Source of the DNA: Psychroserpens ponticola
Lineage (GTDB): Bacteria > Bacteroidota > Bacteroidia > Flavobacteriales > Flavobacteriaceae
Reading direction: 5' to 3'
NCBI RefSeq assembly: GCF_023556315.2
Contig: NZ_CP116221.1
Location: forward strand, 1,747,001-1,811,000
Length of the DNA stretch: 64,000 nt
Part shown: positions 1 through 7,809 of the stretch, piece after piece
Layout of the letters: each line of letters begins with the position of its first letter
Position numbering within the stretch: position 1 is the stretch's first letter
Position numbers and translations under genes: made by a program
Notes under the pieces: model-generated
Seen by the model: only the letters and a program-made list of their open reading frames with translations
Told to the model about the DNA's origin: nothing
The model's database searches: none

Positions 1-44
1 GTAGATAATAATAGTACTAAAAGTAAAACGCATATTTTTCTCAT
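1..44 (-). CDS. Secreted protein, N-terminal fragment cut by the window edge
   Basis: Reading leftwards from an ATG at 44-42 gives [14 protein letters not shown] and then leaves the window. This is a short basic start followed by a leucine-rich core, as expected of a signal peptide or lipoprotein signal. The ATG overlaps the TGA stop of the upstream secreted-protein gene in an ATGA arrangement, so the two are probably translationally coupled. Nothing can be said about the mature protein. Confidence 0.55.
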   Translation of the reverse strand, partial: MRKICVLLLVLLLS

Positions 45-1102
45 AAACTATTTACTGTTCCTTTTGTGTTTGAACTAGCACTTAGGCTCCAAGTACCATC
101 TATTGCTCTTTCAAGCGCAGCATTTTCGTCTGTTGAATTTGTTTCATTAACACCTATATTAACACTTGTTACACCAGTTGCAATACCATCTACTGCAGTA
201 AAAACCCCTTCATAACTTAAAAACTCGATAAGTCCAGAAGGTCCACTAATGGCTATTCCATCGGGATCTCCATTTTGAATTGTTATAGCATCCCATACAT
301 AATAACAATTTGAGGCATCACAAGTTTGTATAAGGTTATCAAAAGTTTCCGTGTCATAAGACATTCCATTAGAACCATTGTAAAGCGTCACTGTATATTG
401 TGTTAAATCAACTGGTTGACTTCCTGAATTTCCAGTGATTCTAATTTCAACAAACTCATTAACATCAGTGTTAATGTTGTCGTAATGAAATTCGTTAATT
501 CGAACAGTACTAGTATTTTCGGGTCCAATTGCTCCAACATAATTACTTTTAACTTCTAATCCAGTTAAAGCACCTGTTACAGCTATAGGAGTTACACCAA
601 AACTTATATATTTGCTTTCATCAGTAGTTGTTAATGTATAATTTAAACTCGTTGCTCCAGAAATAGCAATTTCATTTGTTCCAGAAGCATCATCAGCACG
701 ATACCATTGATATATTGAAGTGTCTTCTGCATCTGAATCTGCATCTTGATACGTATAAGACGCTGTTAAATTTGCTGCTACATTTAATGTTCCGCTAACG
801 GCAAGATTTATAGCTGTTGGAGCTGTATTAGTGGTTGGACAATAAATATTTTCCCAACTGGTTCCATTGTACACTTGCAAACATTGCTGAGTTCCTTCTA
901 TCAGATAAATAAGTAATCCGATGGCTGGGTTAGAAATTGCATCGCGTTGTACCTCATTCATACGTGGTAGCAAAAGTCCTTTGTTTGTTGATGAAACTTC
1001 TAATATTGCAGAATCATCAGGTGCAACTGTTCCTATACCTACTTGAGAGTAAGTGTAAAAGGAACAAAAAAATGATACAATAATAGTTAGTGATTTCTTC
1101 AA
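41..1102 (-). CDS. Secreted flavobacterial protein with SQVGIG N-terminus and lamin-tail-like C-terminal half
   Basis: About 353 residues. There is no in-frame ATG near the 5' end. The TTG at 1102 gives [20 protein letters not shown], a good signal peptide cleaved before VGIG, so I prefer it to the TTG at 1126. The mature N-terminus ([21 protein letters not shown]) is the module found in many exported flavobacterial proteins and recurs in the genes at 10507 and 11363. A beta-rich Ig-like stretch follows. The last ~150 residues (RINEFHYDN...NEFVEIRI...[12 protein letters not shown]) resemble a lamin-tail domain, often seen in extracellular nucleases and adhesins. No catalytic residues or T9SS tail are visible. 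The stop overlaps the next gene's start by ATGA. It is probably an exported structural or binding protein; the function is unknown. Confidence 0.75.
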   Translation of the reverse strand: MKKSLTIIVSFFCSFYTYSQVGIGTVAPDDSAILEVSSTNKGLLLPRMNEVQRDAISNPAIGLLIYLIEGTQQCLQVYNGTSWENIYCPTTNTAPTAINLAVSGTLNVAANLTASYTYQDADSDAEDTSIYQWYRADDASGTNEIAISGATSLNYTLTTTDESKYISFGVTPIAVTGALTGLEVKSNYVGAIGPENTSTVRINEFHYDNINTDVNEFVEIRITGNSGSQPVDLTQYTVTLYNGSNGMSYDTETFDNLIQTCDASNCYYVWDAITIQNGDPDGIAISGPSGLIEFLSYEGVFTAVDGIATGVTSVNIGVNETNSTDENAALERAIDGTWSLSASSNTKGTVNSL

Positions 1103-1213
1103 ATTATATAAGCAAAAAGCTTCCAAATATAATTTTAAAATGCTATTTGATAGAGTAATAATTCTATGCTACTTCATACTTTGTTTAGGGCAATACTTAT
1201 AGAAAGATACTTA

Positions 1214-1573
1214 TTATTTTCTTCGATACTTTTTTAGTATGGCATAGAATTGATTCTTAAACGCGTTAAATTCTTTTATATATTTCAAATAGTTGTCGCG
1301 TTTTTGTTCATGTATTTTAGATCTTGTCAAATCATATTCTACTTTTCCGTATTCATACTCTTTTTTAAGTTCTTGTTCATACTTACATAACGTTGCCATG
1401 TTTAAAACATTCTTTCTACGTATGGCTTGAATTGCTGTTGATATTGAAGTATTATGAATCAGTTGTTTTTCAACACTATTAAAATGATTTAGTTCGGTAT
1501 TAACATACTCTAGCATGTCAATCCATAAGCATAATTCGCTCAAGTCTTTTTGTATACACAGTCTCCTATGCAT
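1214..1573 (-). CDS. Hypothetical coiled-coil protein, paralogue of the next gene upstream
   Basis: A 119-residue charged helical protein from the ATG at 1573; a TTG at 1603 would add ten residues. No known domain is recognised. Its C-terminal half (YDLTRSKIHEQKRDNYLKYI, then FKNQFY) lines up in spacing and character with the C-terminal half of the protein encoded at 1622-2047, so the two look like diverged duplicates. It is the last gene of a tight run starting at gdhA (3794), with gaps of only 10-50 bases. No signal peptide or membrane segment is seen, so it is likely cytosolic. It could be an RNA-polymerase-associated or stress-related helper, but only its position suggests that. Confidence 0.6.
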   Translation of the reverse strand: MHRRLCIQKDLSELCLWIDMLEYVNTELNHFNSVEKQLIHNTSISTAIQAIRRKNVLNMATLCKYEQELKKEYEYGKVEYDLTRSKIHEQKRDNYLKYIKEFNAFKNQFYAILKKYRRK

Positions 1574-1621
1574 ATCGATTTTATATATTGAAAGAGTATT
1601 CAAAAGATTAAAAAGGCATAA

Positions 1622-2047
1622 TTAATTTGTTTTTAAAAGCGTTAATTTCCCTTGTACTTTATTAAAAAATTCATCTTTAAGTCTTCTATATTTATCTAAG
1701 TGATATAAATAACTTTTGCGATAGCTTTCATGCTCAGTGATATAAGCCATATCGCATTGTGTATCTTCACACTCTACAATATTAGACCTAGAATTAGCAT
1801 ATTTACGAAGTGCATTTAATAAGGCTTCATTTTCAACTTCTTTTTTCTTTAAACGTTCAGCGACACTATCATCACCAATTTTGCTTTTTAAATCCTTATT
1901 ACAAATGCTTATAAGGTTGATCAATTCTTTTTTGATGTATTTTAAATGGTTCGTCCAATTATCAAGTTCCATGGTGTTGATTTTATGTGTCACATCAACA
2001 TCAGAATCATGAGTAAATATTTCTGTATTTAAATTTGTCATAATCAT
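1622..2047 (-). CDS. Hypothetical coiled-coil protein
   Basis: A 141-residue soluble, highly charged, helix-rich protein. The start codon is ATG at 2047, with a second ATG two codons in. It shares a pattern with its downstream neighbour: a W..hl.yik.EL opening helix, a central leucine/arginine helix, and a final helix with Y..YL.KYR.LKDEFF. It lies 10 bases downstream of the GreA/Rnk-like gene and is almost certainly co-transcribed with it. No catalytic motif is visible. The function is unknown. Confidence 0.65.
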   Translation of the reverse strand: MIMTNLNTEIFTHDSDVDVTHKINTMELDNWTNHLKYIKKELINLISICNKDLKSKIGDDSVAERLKKKEVENEALLNALRKYANSRSNIVECEDTQCDMAYITEHESYRKSYLYHLDKYRRLKDEFFNKVQGKLTLLKTN

Positions 2048-2057
2048 TTCATTTATG

Positions 2058-2477
2058 CTATATATTTATTCCACTTAAGGTTTCTTCTTGAGTAACATTG
2101 GTTATTTTTAACTGCTGTTTTCCTCCTGGGAAATCCCATATAATTGTATCATCTTTTGAATACCCAATTAATGCAGAACCCATTGGTGTTAGAACAGAAA
2201 TTTTATTTTTGTTTAAATCCTTATCTAATGGAATAACGACTTGTAATGTTTTAACTAATCCACTTTCAAAAGTTATTGTCACTTCACTATTAAATCTTAT
2301 AATGTCGCTTGGCATGTCTTCTTCATCAACTATATGAGCACTTTTTAGCTCTTCAACTAATTTCATAAGTGATTTTTGAACTTCATGATCTTCAGCATAA
2401 CCTGAAATATTTAATATGCGTTTTAAATACACATATTCTTTTTTTTCTAATATTAAACTTCCGTACTTCATTTGCAT
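2058..2477 (-). CDS. GreA/GreB C-terminal-domain protein (Rnk-like)
   Basis: 139 residues. The N-terminal ~50 form a short helical region instead of the full Gre coiled coil. Residues ~60-130 carry the Gre C-terminal (FKBP-like) fold signature: VTITFESG...LQVVIPLD...ISVLTPMGSALIGYSKDD.I.W..PGG. Family knowledge: proteins of this size bind RNA polymerase near the secondary channel, as Rnk (regulator of nucleoside diphosphate kinase) does, without the acidic cleavage tip of GreA. It lies 12 bases downstream of glutamate dehydrogenase and upstream of two paralogous coiled-coil proteins. Starts at 2477 (MQMKYG) or 2471 are both possible. Confidence 0.8.
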   Translation of the reverse strand: MQMKYGSLILEKKEYVYLKRILNISGYAEDHEVQKSLMKLVEELKSAHIVDEEDMPSDIIRFNSEVTITFESGLVKTLQVVIPLDKDLNKNKISVLTPMGSALIGYSKDDTIIWDFPGGKQQLKITNVTQEETLSGINI

Positions 2478-2489
2478 CGATTTTAAAAT

Positions 2490-3794
2490 TTATGGAAAAA
2501 TTCCTCTTTGTACATAGGCTTTTTCTATACGCTCAATAGCAATACAAAAAGCGGCAGTTCGCATATCCATGGCTTCACGTTCAGAATACGCATAGACTTT
2601 ATCAAAAGATTCTTTTAATTTCTTGTCTAGTTTTGTCATGACTTCATCTAATTGCCAAAGCTCTCCATTTCGGTTTTGCAACCATTCAAAATAGCTAGCT
2701 ACAACGCCTCCTGAATTGCATAAAATGTCTGGAATAATACTTATTCCTCTTTCTAGAAGAATCTTCTCTCCTTCAACGTTTGTTGGTCCATTTGCGCCTT
2801 CAGCAATAAGTTTTGCTTTAATTTTTGAAGCGTTCTTTTTAGTAATCTGATTTCCTAAAGCTGCTGGAATACAGATATCACAATCTAAAGTGAAGAATTC
2901 TTCCTTTTTAACAGACATCGCATTTGGAAAATCAACAATACTACCATCATTGATTTGACTGTATTTAAATAAGTCTTCAACAGTGATTCCTTTTTGATTT
3001 TGAATACTTCCAAAAGCATCCTGAACAGCAACTAATTTTGCACCATCTTTTTCTAAAAAATGTGCAGCCCAATAGCCAACATTTCCAAAGCCTTGAACAA
3101 TAAACTTTTTACCTTTTAAACTCACGCTCTTTTTTTCTGCCCAAAACTTAATCGACAAATACACACCATATCCTGTTGCTCTATCACGACCTTCTAACCC
3201 TCCACTTCCATCAGGCTTGCCAGTAACGACATGTTGATTGGCAGTACGTTCTGCTGGTGGACGCGTACTCATGTAAGTATCAGCAATCCAAGCCATAGTC
3301 TGACTATTCGTGTTGACGTCTGGAGCAGGAATATCGTGTTCTGGTCCAATATTATCTGCTAAGGCGAATGTGAAACGTCTGGTAATACGTTCTAGTTCTG
3401 AATGTGAATATTTTGAAGGATCTATTTTAATACCTCCTTTTCCTCCTCCATAAGGCAAGCCTGCCAAAGATGTTTTCCAAGTCATCCACATTGCTAAAGC
3501 TCTTGCTGCATCAATATCTACGGTTGGATGGTAACGCAATCCACCTTTATAAGGTCCTAATGCATTATTATGTTGCACTCTATATCCTGTAAATATCTCT
3601 ACATCTCCATTATCCATTTTTACTGGGAAATTTATAATAATCTCATTATTTGTTATACTTAATATTTTTCTAATATTTGGGTGTAAATTAATTTGGTCTG
3701 CAGCTGTATTAAACTGCTCCATTACATTATCCATCATACCTCTAACAGGTACTTTTTTGGTTACTTTTTTCAATTTTGCTGTTGCTATTGCCAT
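2490..3794 (-). CDS. gdhA: Glu/Leu/Phe/Val dehydrogenase, probably glutamate dehydrogenase
   Basis: 434 residues, the usual length. It interconverts glutamate and 2-oxoglutarate plus ammonium in the cytoplasm. Visible motifs: the substrate-binding YKGGLRYHP (82-90), the catalytic lysine in YGGGKGGIKIDP (K119), PAPDVNT (157-162) with the catalytic aspartate, and a Rossmann loop GFGNVG (235-240). The opening ~20 residues are basic. It is the first large gene of a compact minus-strand run with the Rnk-like gene and two hypotheticals. The sigma-54 promoter and NtrC-like regulator some 400 bases upstream hint at nitrogen control, but that promoter lies before a different small gene, so the link is inference. 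NAD versus NADP use cannot be settled by eye. Confidence 0.93.
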   Translation of the reverse strand: MAIATAKLKKVTKKVPVRGMMDNVMEQFNTAADQINLHPNIRKILSITNNEIIINFPVKMDNGDVEIFTGYRVQHNNALGPYKGGLRYHPTVDIDAARALAMWMTWKTSLAGLPYGGGKGGIKIDPSKYSHSELERITRRFTFALADNIGPEHDIPAPDVNTNSQTMAWIADTYMSTRPPAERTANQHVVTGKPDGSGGLEGRDRATGYGVYLSIKFWAEKKSVSLKGKKFIVQGFGNVGYWAAHFLEKDGAKLVAVQDAFGSIQNQKGITVEDLFKYSQINDGSIVDFPNAMSVKKEEFFTLDCDICIPAALGNQITKKNASKIKAKLIAEGANGPTNVEGEKILLERGISIIPDILCNSGGVVASYFEWLQNRNGELWQLDEVMTKLDKKLKESFDKVYAYSEREAMDMRTAAFCIAIERIEKAYVQRGIFP

Positions 3795-3814
3795 TTTGTA
3801 TGTATTTAAAATTC

Positions 3815-3952
3815 TTATTTGAAATAACGATTAATGATCGATCTTTCATGATACTTATCACTAATGTATTTACTTCTAGGACTTTTGTTTTTAATTTTTA
3901 TTCCTGAGGAATTTCGATTTGAAACTGTTGCTATTAATGTGCTAAAAATCAT
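3815..3952 (-). CDS. Possible small basic protein (45 aa)
   Basis: An ATG-started frame of 45 codons (begins MIFSTLIATV, ends IINRYFK) fills the gap between the Cys-rich small gene and gdhA on the same strand. It is rich in K, R, S and N after a short hydrophobic start. No family is recognised and there is no other support. It may equally be the untranslated leader of gdhA. Confidence 0.22.
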   Translation of the reverse strand: MIFSTLIATVSNRNSSGIKIKNKSPRSKYISDKYHERSIINRYFK

Positions 3953-3971
3953 AATTGTTAATCTTAAATTA

Positions 3972-4130
3972 TTAAACTAATTCTAAAGTTTGTTCTTGTA
4001 TTGGTTCTAAATCGCGTGTATTTGGTATAGCTTCATCGAACTCGCTACAAGACCATACCTTATCTTTTTGAGCAGTTAACACGCAATTGTTGCGATGCAT
4101 GCAACTCGGACAAATATTAAATTGATTCAT
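3972..4130 (-). CDS. Small Cys-rich protein, likely under sigma-54 control
   Basis: 52 residues from the ATG at 4130: MNQFNICPSCMHRNNCVLT, then W.CSEFDE. The four cysteines (CPSC, NNC, SC) look like a small zinc or redox site. A longer reading frame to 4187 exists, but the extension overlaps a near-consensus sigma-54 promoter at 4182-4167, so the shorter form, with a ~25-base leader, is preferred. I recognise no named family. The gene sits between gdhA and an NtrC-type regulator pair transcribed in the same direction, and is the closest candidate target of that regulator. Confidence 0.7.
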   Translation of the reverse strand: MNQFNICPSCMHRNNCVLTAQKDKVWSCSEFDEAIPNTRDLEPIQEQTLELV

Positions 4131-4166
4131 ATTCAAAAAATTAGTATTACTTACGCATACCAAAAG

Positions 4167-4182
4167 GCAATGCTTATGCCAA
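4167..4182 (-). promoter_or_regulatory. Sigma-54 (-24/-12) promoter
   Basis: On the minus strand the bases read TTGGCAT-AAGCA-TTGC, matching the sigma-54 consensus TTGGCAY-N5-TTGC at every fixed position with correct spacing. A start site ~12 bases downstream would leave a ~25-base leader before the ATG at 4130. It follows the terminator of the NtrC-type regulator gene. Confidence 0.75.
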
Positions 4183-4211
4183 AACATTTTTTGAAATTAT
4201 CCCAAAACGAG

Positions 4212-4236
4212 AAAGCCCTTTTAAACAAAGGGATTT
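4212..4236 (-). terminator. Rho-independent terminator of the NtrC-type regulator gene
   Basis: Arms AAAGCCCTTT and AAAGGGATTT pair with one mismatch around a 5-base loop. In minus-strand RNA the hairpin is followed by a pyrimidine stretch ending in UUUU. It lies between the regulator stop (4320) and the sigma-54 promoter. Confidence 0.55.
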
Positions 4237-4319
4237 GTTTATATTAACATGAAAGTTGAAGATGTATTAACTGAGACAAAATCACCCAGTCGAGTAAAAA
4301 AGTATCAGTTTTTATGCAA

Positions 4320-5648
4320 TTATTCCGAAAGTTTTTGACGAATGGTTTTTCGATCTATTTGAAGGATTTCAGCAGCTTTTGTTTTATTGTTTCCAGTTGC
4401 TCTTAATACTTTCTCAATGTATTGTTTTTCAATAACCTTTAACGGTTGTAAGCTTTCTGAAGAGAAATTTAAATTGTATTTTATATGCTCAGGTAAATGC
4501 TCAACATTAATTTCTTTATCGCACATAATAACTGCACGCTGTATGATGTTTTCTAATTCTCTGATATTTCCTGGCCAATCATAACGATTTAAAACAGTCA
4601 AAGCTTCAGGTGTAATTTTTATAAATCGATCTTTGTATTCTACACCATATTTAAAGAGGAATTTATCGACTAATAATTGAATATCATCTTTACGTTCTCG
4701 TAAAGGCGGAATGTCAATTTCTACAACAGTCAAGCGATAAAACAAATCTTCTCTAAAGCTTTGTTTTTGAATCATAGCTTTCAAATCACTATTTGTAGCA
4801 GCAACAATACGCACATCAATTTTTTCAGACTTAGTTGTACCTACTTTAACGACTTCCTTTTCTTGTAAAACACGCAATAATCGAGATTGCACTGCAAGTG
4901 ACGCATTTCCAATTTCATCTAAAAAAATAGTACCTCCATTTGCTGCTTGAAAAAATCCTTCTCTATTAGTTTCTGCTCCAGTAAATGCACCTTTCACATA
5001 ACCAAACAATTCTGCTTCTAAAAGATTTTCTGGAATTGCACCACAGTTTACCGCAATAAAAGGTGCTCTAGAAAACTGGCCTTGATAATGAATTGCTCGA
5101 GCCACTAATTCCTTTCCTGTACCACTTTCTCCTTTAATAAAAACTGTTGCTTTATTATCTTTTACACGTTCAATGATCTGAATAACATCATTAATTTTTT
5201 CAGAGTTTCCAATAATGTCTCCATAGGTTTTATTTTTTCTTTGGGAAAGCACTTTTGATTGTTGCATTTTTACTTCAGAAATAACTAAAGATTTCCCTAA
5301 AGCCGATTTTAATTCTTCTTTCGTAAAAGGCTTCGTTAAATAATCGACTACACCAGATTTTATAGCTGCTAATGAATCTTGAACGGAAGGATAACCAGTG
5401 ACAACCAATTTTGGTAATTTCGGATAATGTTCTGATACAAATTTAATGAGTTCAAAACCGTCAACTTCAGGCATTTTTAAATCCGTAATTAATAAATCTA
5501 TAGACGTATCTCGTAAAATTGTGACAGCTTCTTTTACTGAAATTGCTTTAAATACGTGATAATTCCATGACTGTAAATGACGTTGTAATAGTTCTAATAT
5601 ATTAACATCATCGTCTACAATAAGTATATTTTCTTTACGTAATTGCAT
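4320..5648 (-). CDS. Sigma-54-dependent response regulator (NtrC family)
   Basis: 442 residues in three parts. Receiver domain 1-120 has the acidic pocket (D12-D14), phosphoacceptor D56 (LLITDLKMP) and K107 in LTKPF. The AAA+ sigma-54 interaction domain (~145-380) has Walker A GESGTGKE (172-179) and an intact GAFTGA loop (219-224). A Fis-type helix-turn-helix ends the protein (NNKTKAAEILQIDRKTIRQK). Family knowledge: phosphorylation drives ring assembly and ATP-dependent opening of sigma-54 promoters from enhancer sites. It sits 9 bases downstream of its cognate kinase gene. A near-perfect sigma-54 promoter lies just past its 3' end. Confidence 0.93.
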   Translation of the reverse strand: MQLRKENILIVDDDVNILELLQRHLQSWNYHVFKAISVKEAVTILRDTSIDLLITDLKMPEVDGFELIKFVSEHYPKLPKLVVTGYPSVQDSLAAIKSGVVDYLTKPFTKEELKSALGKSLVISEVKMQQSKVLSQRKNKTYGDIIGNSEKINDVIQIIERVKDNKATVFIKGESGTGKELVARAIHYQGQFSRAPFIAVNCGAIPENLLEAELFGYVKGAFTGAETNREGFFQAANGGTIFLDEIGNASLAVQSRLLRVLQEKEVVKVGTTKSEKIDVRIVAATNSDLKAMIQKQSFREDLFYRLTVVEIDIPPLRERKDDIQLLVDKFLFKYGVEYKDRFIKITPEALTVLNRYDWPGNIRELENIIQRAVIMCDKEINVEHLPEHIKYNLNFSSESLQPLKVIEKQYIEKVLRATGNNKTKAAEILQIDRKTIRQKLSE

Positions 5649-5657
5649 CGTTATTAT

Positions 5658-6749
5658 TTATTCTTTAGGAAGTGTTATTGTAAATATAGCACCTTTATTT
5701 GGGTTGTTTTTAGCTGTAATAATTCCTTTATGAGAAGCGACAATACCATGCACAACACTTAGGCCTAAGCCAGAACCGTCTCCTAAAGGTTTTGTTGTAT
5801 AAAAAGGCTGAAATACTTTGTCTAAATCTTCAGTTGTAAATCCTTTTCCTTCATCAGAAATTTTAAGAATTACGTCTTTTGCTGTGGTTTTAGCTTCAAT
5901 TGTAACTAAACCATTTTTAGGTGAAAAATAGATGGCATTCATTAATAAATTGAAAATAATCTGCGTTAACTGAATTGGATCTGCACGCAACCATAATTCG
6001 TCATCCTCAACTTTAACCAGATATTTCACCTGTTCTTTTCTAAACGTAGCATCTAATAAATTAATTGAATTTTTAATATTTGGAATGAGATTAACACGCT
6101 TCATTTCTTGTGGCATTTCACAAGCGAAAAACATGAGTTTCTTTACAACTTCTCTAGAAAAAATGGCGTTTTTTATAATCTTATCGACATCCTCTAAAGA
6201 TTTATCATTTGCTTTTAGATCACTTTTTAATAATTCAGCAAAACCTAAAATATTGGCTAAAGGCGTATTCAACTCGTGAGCAATACCAGCAGTAATTTCA
6301 CCTAAAATACCCAAACGATCAGCATGTTCCATCTGACGCTTTAAAGAGGTTTCATTTTTCTGAATTTCAATACGCTCTAATAGGCTTCCGAGTTTCAATG
6401 CAACATTATTTAATAAAGATTGCTCTTCTACTAAAAAATCACTGGCAGTATATTCTGAAGCATTCAAATGCGCACTAATGTTTCCTTTAGATTCATTAAA
6501 CAAATGAATTTCAGAATCAATTATAACTGTTTTTTTTAGATTATCATTTGTAGTAATTGAATGTGTAGCAGTAATTATAGTAACCTCTGTTTTTTTAGGA
6601 AACTGAAATGCTTTTTTTACACTAAATGCAATCGCTTTTAAAGTCTCTTCAATAAGTTCAACATTAGCATTTACAATAAAAGATGACACCTCGTAAAGAC
6701 AAGTCAACTCCTTTATACGTTCTTGTAATGCTTGTTCTGTTGTACTCAT
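5658..6749 (-). CDS. Sensor histidine kinase partner of the NtrC-type regulator
   Basis: 363 residues with no transmembrane segment, so a cytosolic sensor. An N-terminal ~130-residue region (opening helix with LTCLYEVSSFI) looks GAF-like and ends in a coiled coil. The HisKA motif GIAHELNTPLANILGFAELL places the phosphorylated histidine at ~158. The HATPase region has the N box (NLLMNAIYFS), G1 (DEGKGF), F box (FQPFYTTKP) and G2 (GDGSGLGLSV). The response regulator gene begins 9 bases after the stop. The signal is unknown. Its promoter region is shared, in divergent orientation, with the arsenic operon. Confidence 0.92.
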   Translation of the reverse strand: MSTTEQALQERIKELTCLYEVSSFIVNANVELIEETLKAIAFSVKKAFQFPKKTEVTIITATHSITTNDNLKKTVIIDSEIHLFNESKGNISAHLNASEYTASDFLVEEQSLLNNVALKLGSLLERIEIQKNETSLKRQMEHADRLGILGEITAGIAHELNTPLANILGFAELLKSDLKANDKSLEDVDKIIKNAIFSREVVKKLMFFACEMPQEMKRVNLIPNIKNSINLLDATFRKEQVKYLVKVEDDELWLRADPIQLTQIIFNLLMNAIYFSPKNGLVTIEAKTTAKDVILKISDEGKGFTTEDLDKVFQPFYTTKPLGDGSGLGLSVVHGIVASHKGIITAKNNPNKGAIFTITLPKE

Positions 6750-6902
6750 TTAGCTGCTGTAACTGATTTAGTCATTCATAAATTATGTATAAAAATATTA
6801 ACAAATGCAACTACAAATATAACACAAAAAAAGACCACTTCTTAAGTGTTGTTTTTCTACTATAACGATAAATTATGCTAAAAACAATATTGTAATCCAA
6901 AT

Positions 6903-6931
6903 ATTAATCGTAATATTGCAATAAACAAATA
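6903..6931 (+). promoter_or_regulatory. Putative ArsR operator/promoter, copy 1
   Basis: Just upstream of arsR is the imperfect palindrome ATCGTAATATTGCAAT followed by AAACAAATA. The same element, slightly altered, recurs at 7289-7317 before the second gene. Its position 10-40 bases before the ATG fits autorepression by ArsR. Confidence 0.5.
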
Positions 6932-6941
6932 AAGCAACAAA

Positions 6942-7271
6942 ATGGGATTAGCAAAAACAGAAATGTTTACCGATGAACAAAACAAAATTTCTTTATTCGC
7001 TAAAGTCTTTGGACATCCAGCAAGAGTAGCAATTTTACAGCATCTATTTAATATTGACAGTTGTGTCTGTGGTGATTTAGTCAATCAAATCGGACTTGCA
7101 CAACCTACAATATCGCAGCATTTAAAAGAACTCAAACAATTAGGCTTAATAAAAGGAAACGTAGAAGGCACAAGTGTTTGCTATTGCATCGACGCAGAAA
7201 ATTGGACAAATATGAAAAAAATAATGTTCCAATTTTTAGACCAAGACATAACTAAAGGAAATTGTTGCTAA
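6942..7271 (+). CDS. arsR: ArsR-family metalloid-responsive repressor
   Basis: 109 residues with a winged helix-turn-helix (LAQPTISQHLKELKQLGLI as recognition region). It has Cys41 and Cys43 in DSCVCGDL, the classic As(III)/Sb(III)-sensing position of ArsR. Extra cysteine pairs lie at 80/82 (VCYC) and at the very end (NCC). It is the first gene of the ars operon. The repressor should leave the duplicated operator-like elements when arsenite binds. Confidence 0.93.
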   Translation: MGLAKTEMFTDEQNKISLFAKVFGHPARVAILQHLFNIDSCVCGDLVNQIGLAQPTISQHLKELKQLGLIKGNVEGTSVCYCIDAENWTNMKKIMFQFLDQDITKGNCC

Positions 7272-7288
7272 TAAAAAAATTTGATCAC

Positions 7289-7317
7289 ATTAATCGTATA
7301 ATCGCAATAAACAAATA
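7289..7317 (+). promoter_or_regulatory. Putative ArsR operator, copy 2
   Basis: AATCGTATAATCGCAATA followed by AAACAAATA repeats the element before arsR (6903-6931) with a few changes. It lies in the 51-base gap between arsR and the DUF6428 gene, ending 5 bases before that ATG. It could be an internal promoter/operator allowing separate control of the downstream genes. Confidence 0.4.
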
Positions 7318-7322
7318 TACTT

Positions 7323-7790
7323 ATGAAACTATCAGAGATTAAAAACGAATTGAACCAATTGGAAACCATATCATTTCAATTGCCAAACGGAGAATTAGTT
7401 CCAAGTCACTTCCATGTTACAGAAGTTGGTAAAATAACAAAACACTTTATCGATTGTGGAGGAACTATAAGAAACGAAGAAGTTGTAAACTTTCAGCTTT
7501 GGAATGCAAATGATTATGACCACAGATTACATCCTGAGAAACTATTGCATATTATTGAGCTTTCAGAAAAAGTTTTAGGCATCGAAGATTTAGAAATTGA
7601 AGTAGAATATCAAGCGGAAACTATTGGAAAATTCGGACTTGATTTTGATGGAAAAAACTTCTTACTAACGACCAAACAAACCGACTGCTTAGCAAAAGAC
7701 AATTGTGGAATTTCGGCTGAAAAACCTAAATTAAAATTGTCTGAAGTACAAGCCGAAAACTCTTGTGCACCTGGAAACGGTTGTTGCTAA
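7323..7790 (+). CDS. DUF6428 family protein of arsenic operons
   Basis: 155 residues. The protein matches my recollection of the DUF6428 family (MKLSEIKNEL..., SHFHVTEVG, FIDCGGT.R, F.LW...D..HRL). Cysteines occur at the central CGGT, at CLAKDNCG, and in a C-terminal SCAPGNGCC tail, suggesting thiolate binding of arsenite or a related metalloid. It stands between arsR and the arsenate reductase gene, a placement typical of this family in Bacteroidota. The biochemical role is not established; a metallochaperone or sensor role is inference. Confidence 0.8.
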   Translation: MKLSEIKNELNQLETISFQLPNGELVPSHFHVTEVGKITKHFIDCGGTIRNEEVVNFQLWNANDYDHRLHPEKLLHIIELSEKVLGIEDLEIEVEYQAETIGKFGLDFDGKNFLLTTKQTDCLAKDNCGISAEKPKLKLSEVQAENSCAPGNGCC

Positions 7791-7809
7791 TTTTAAAACA
7801 TCAATATAA

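Noticed and set aside
6831-6855. CACTT/AAGTG hairpin between the kinase and arsR as a terminator
   Set aside because: Both genes diverge from this region, so no transcript should end here, and the stem is only 5 bp.
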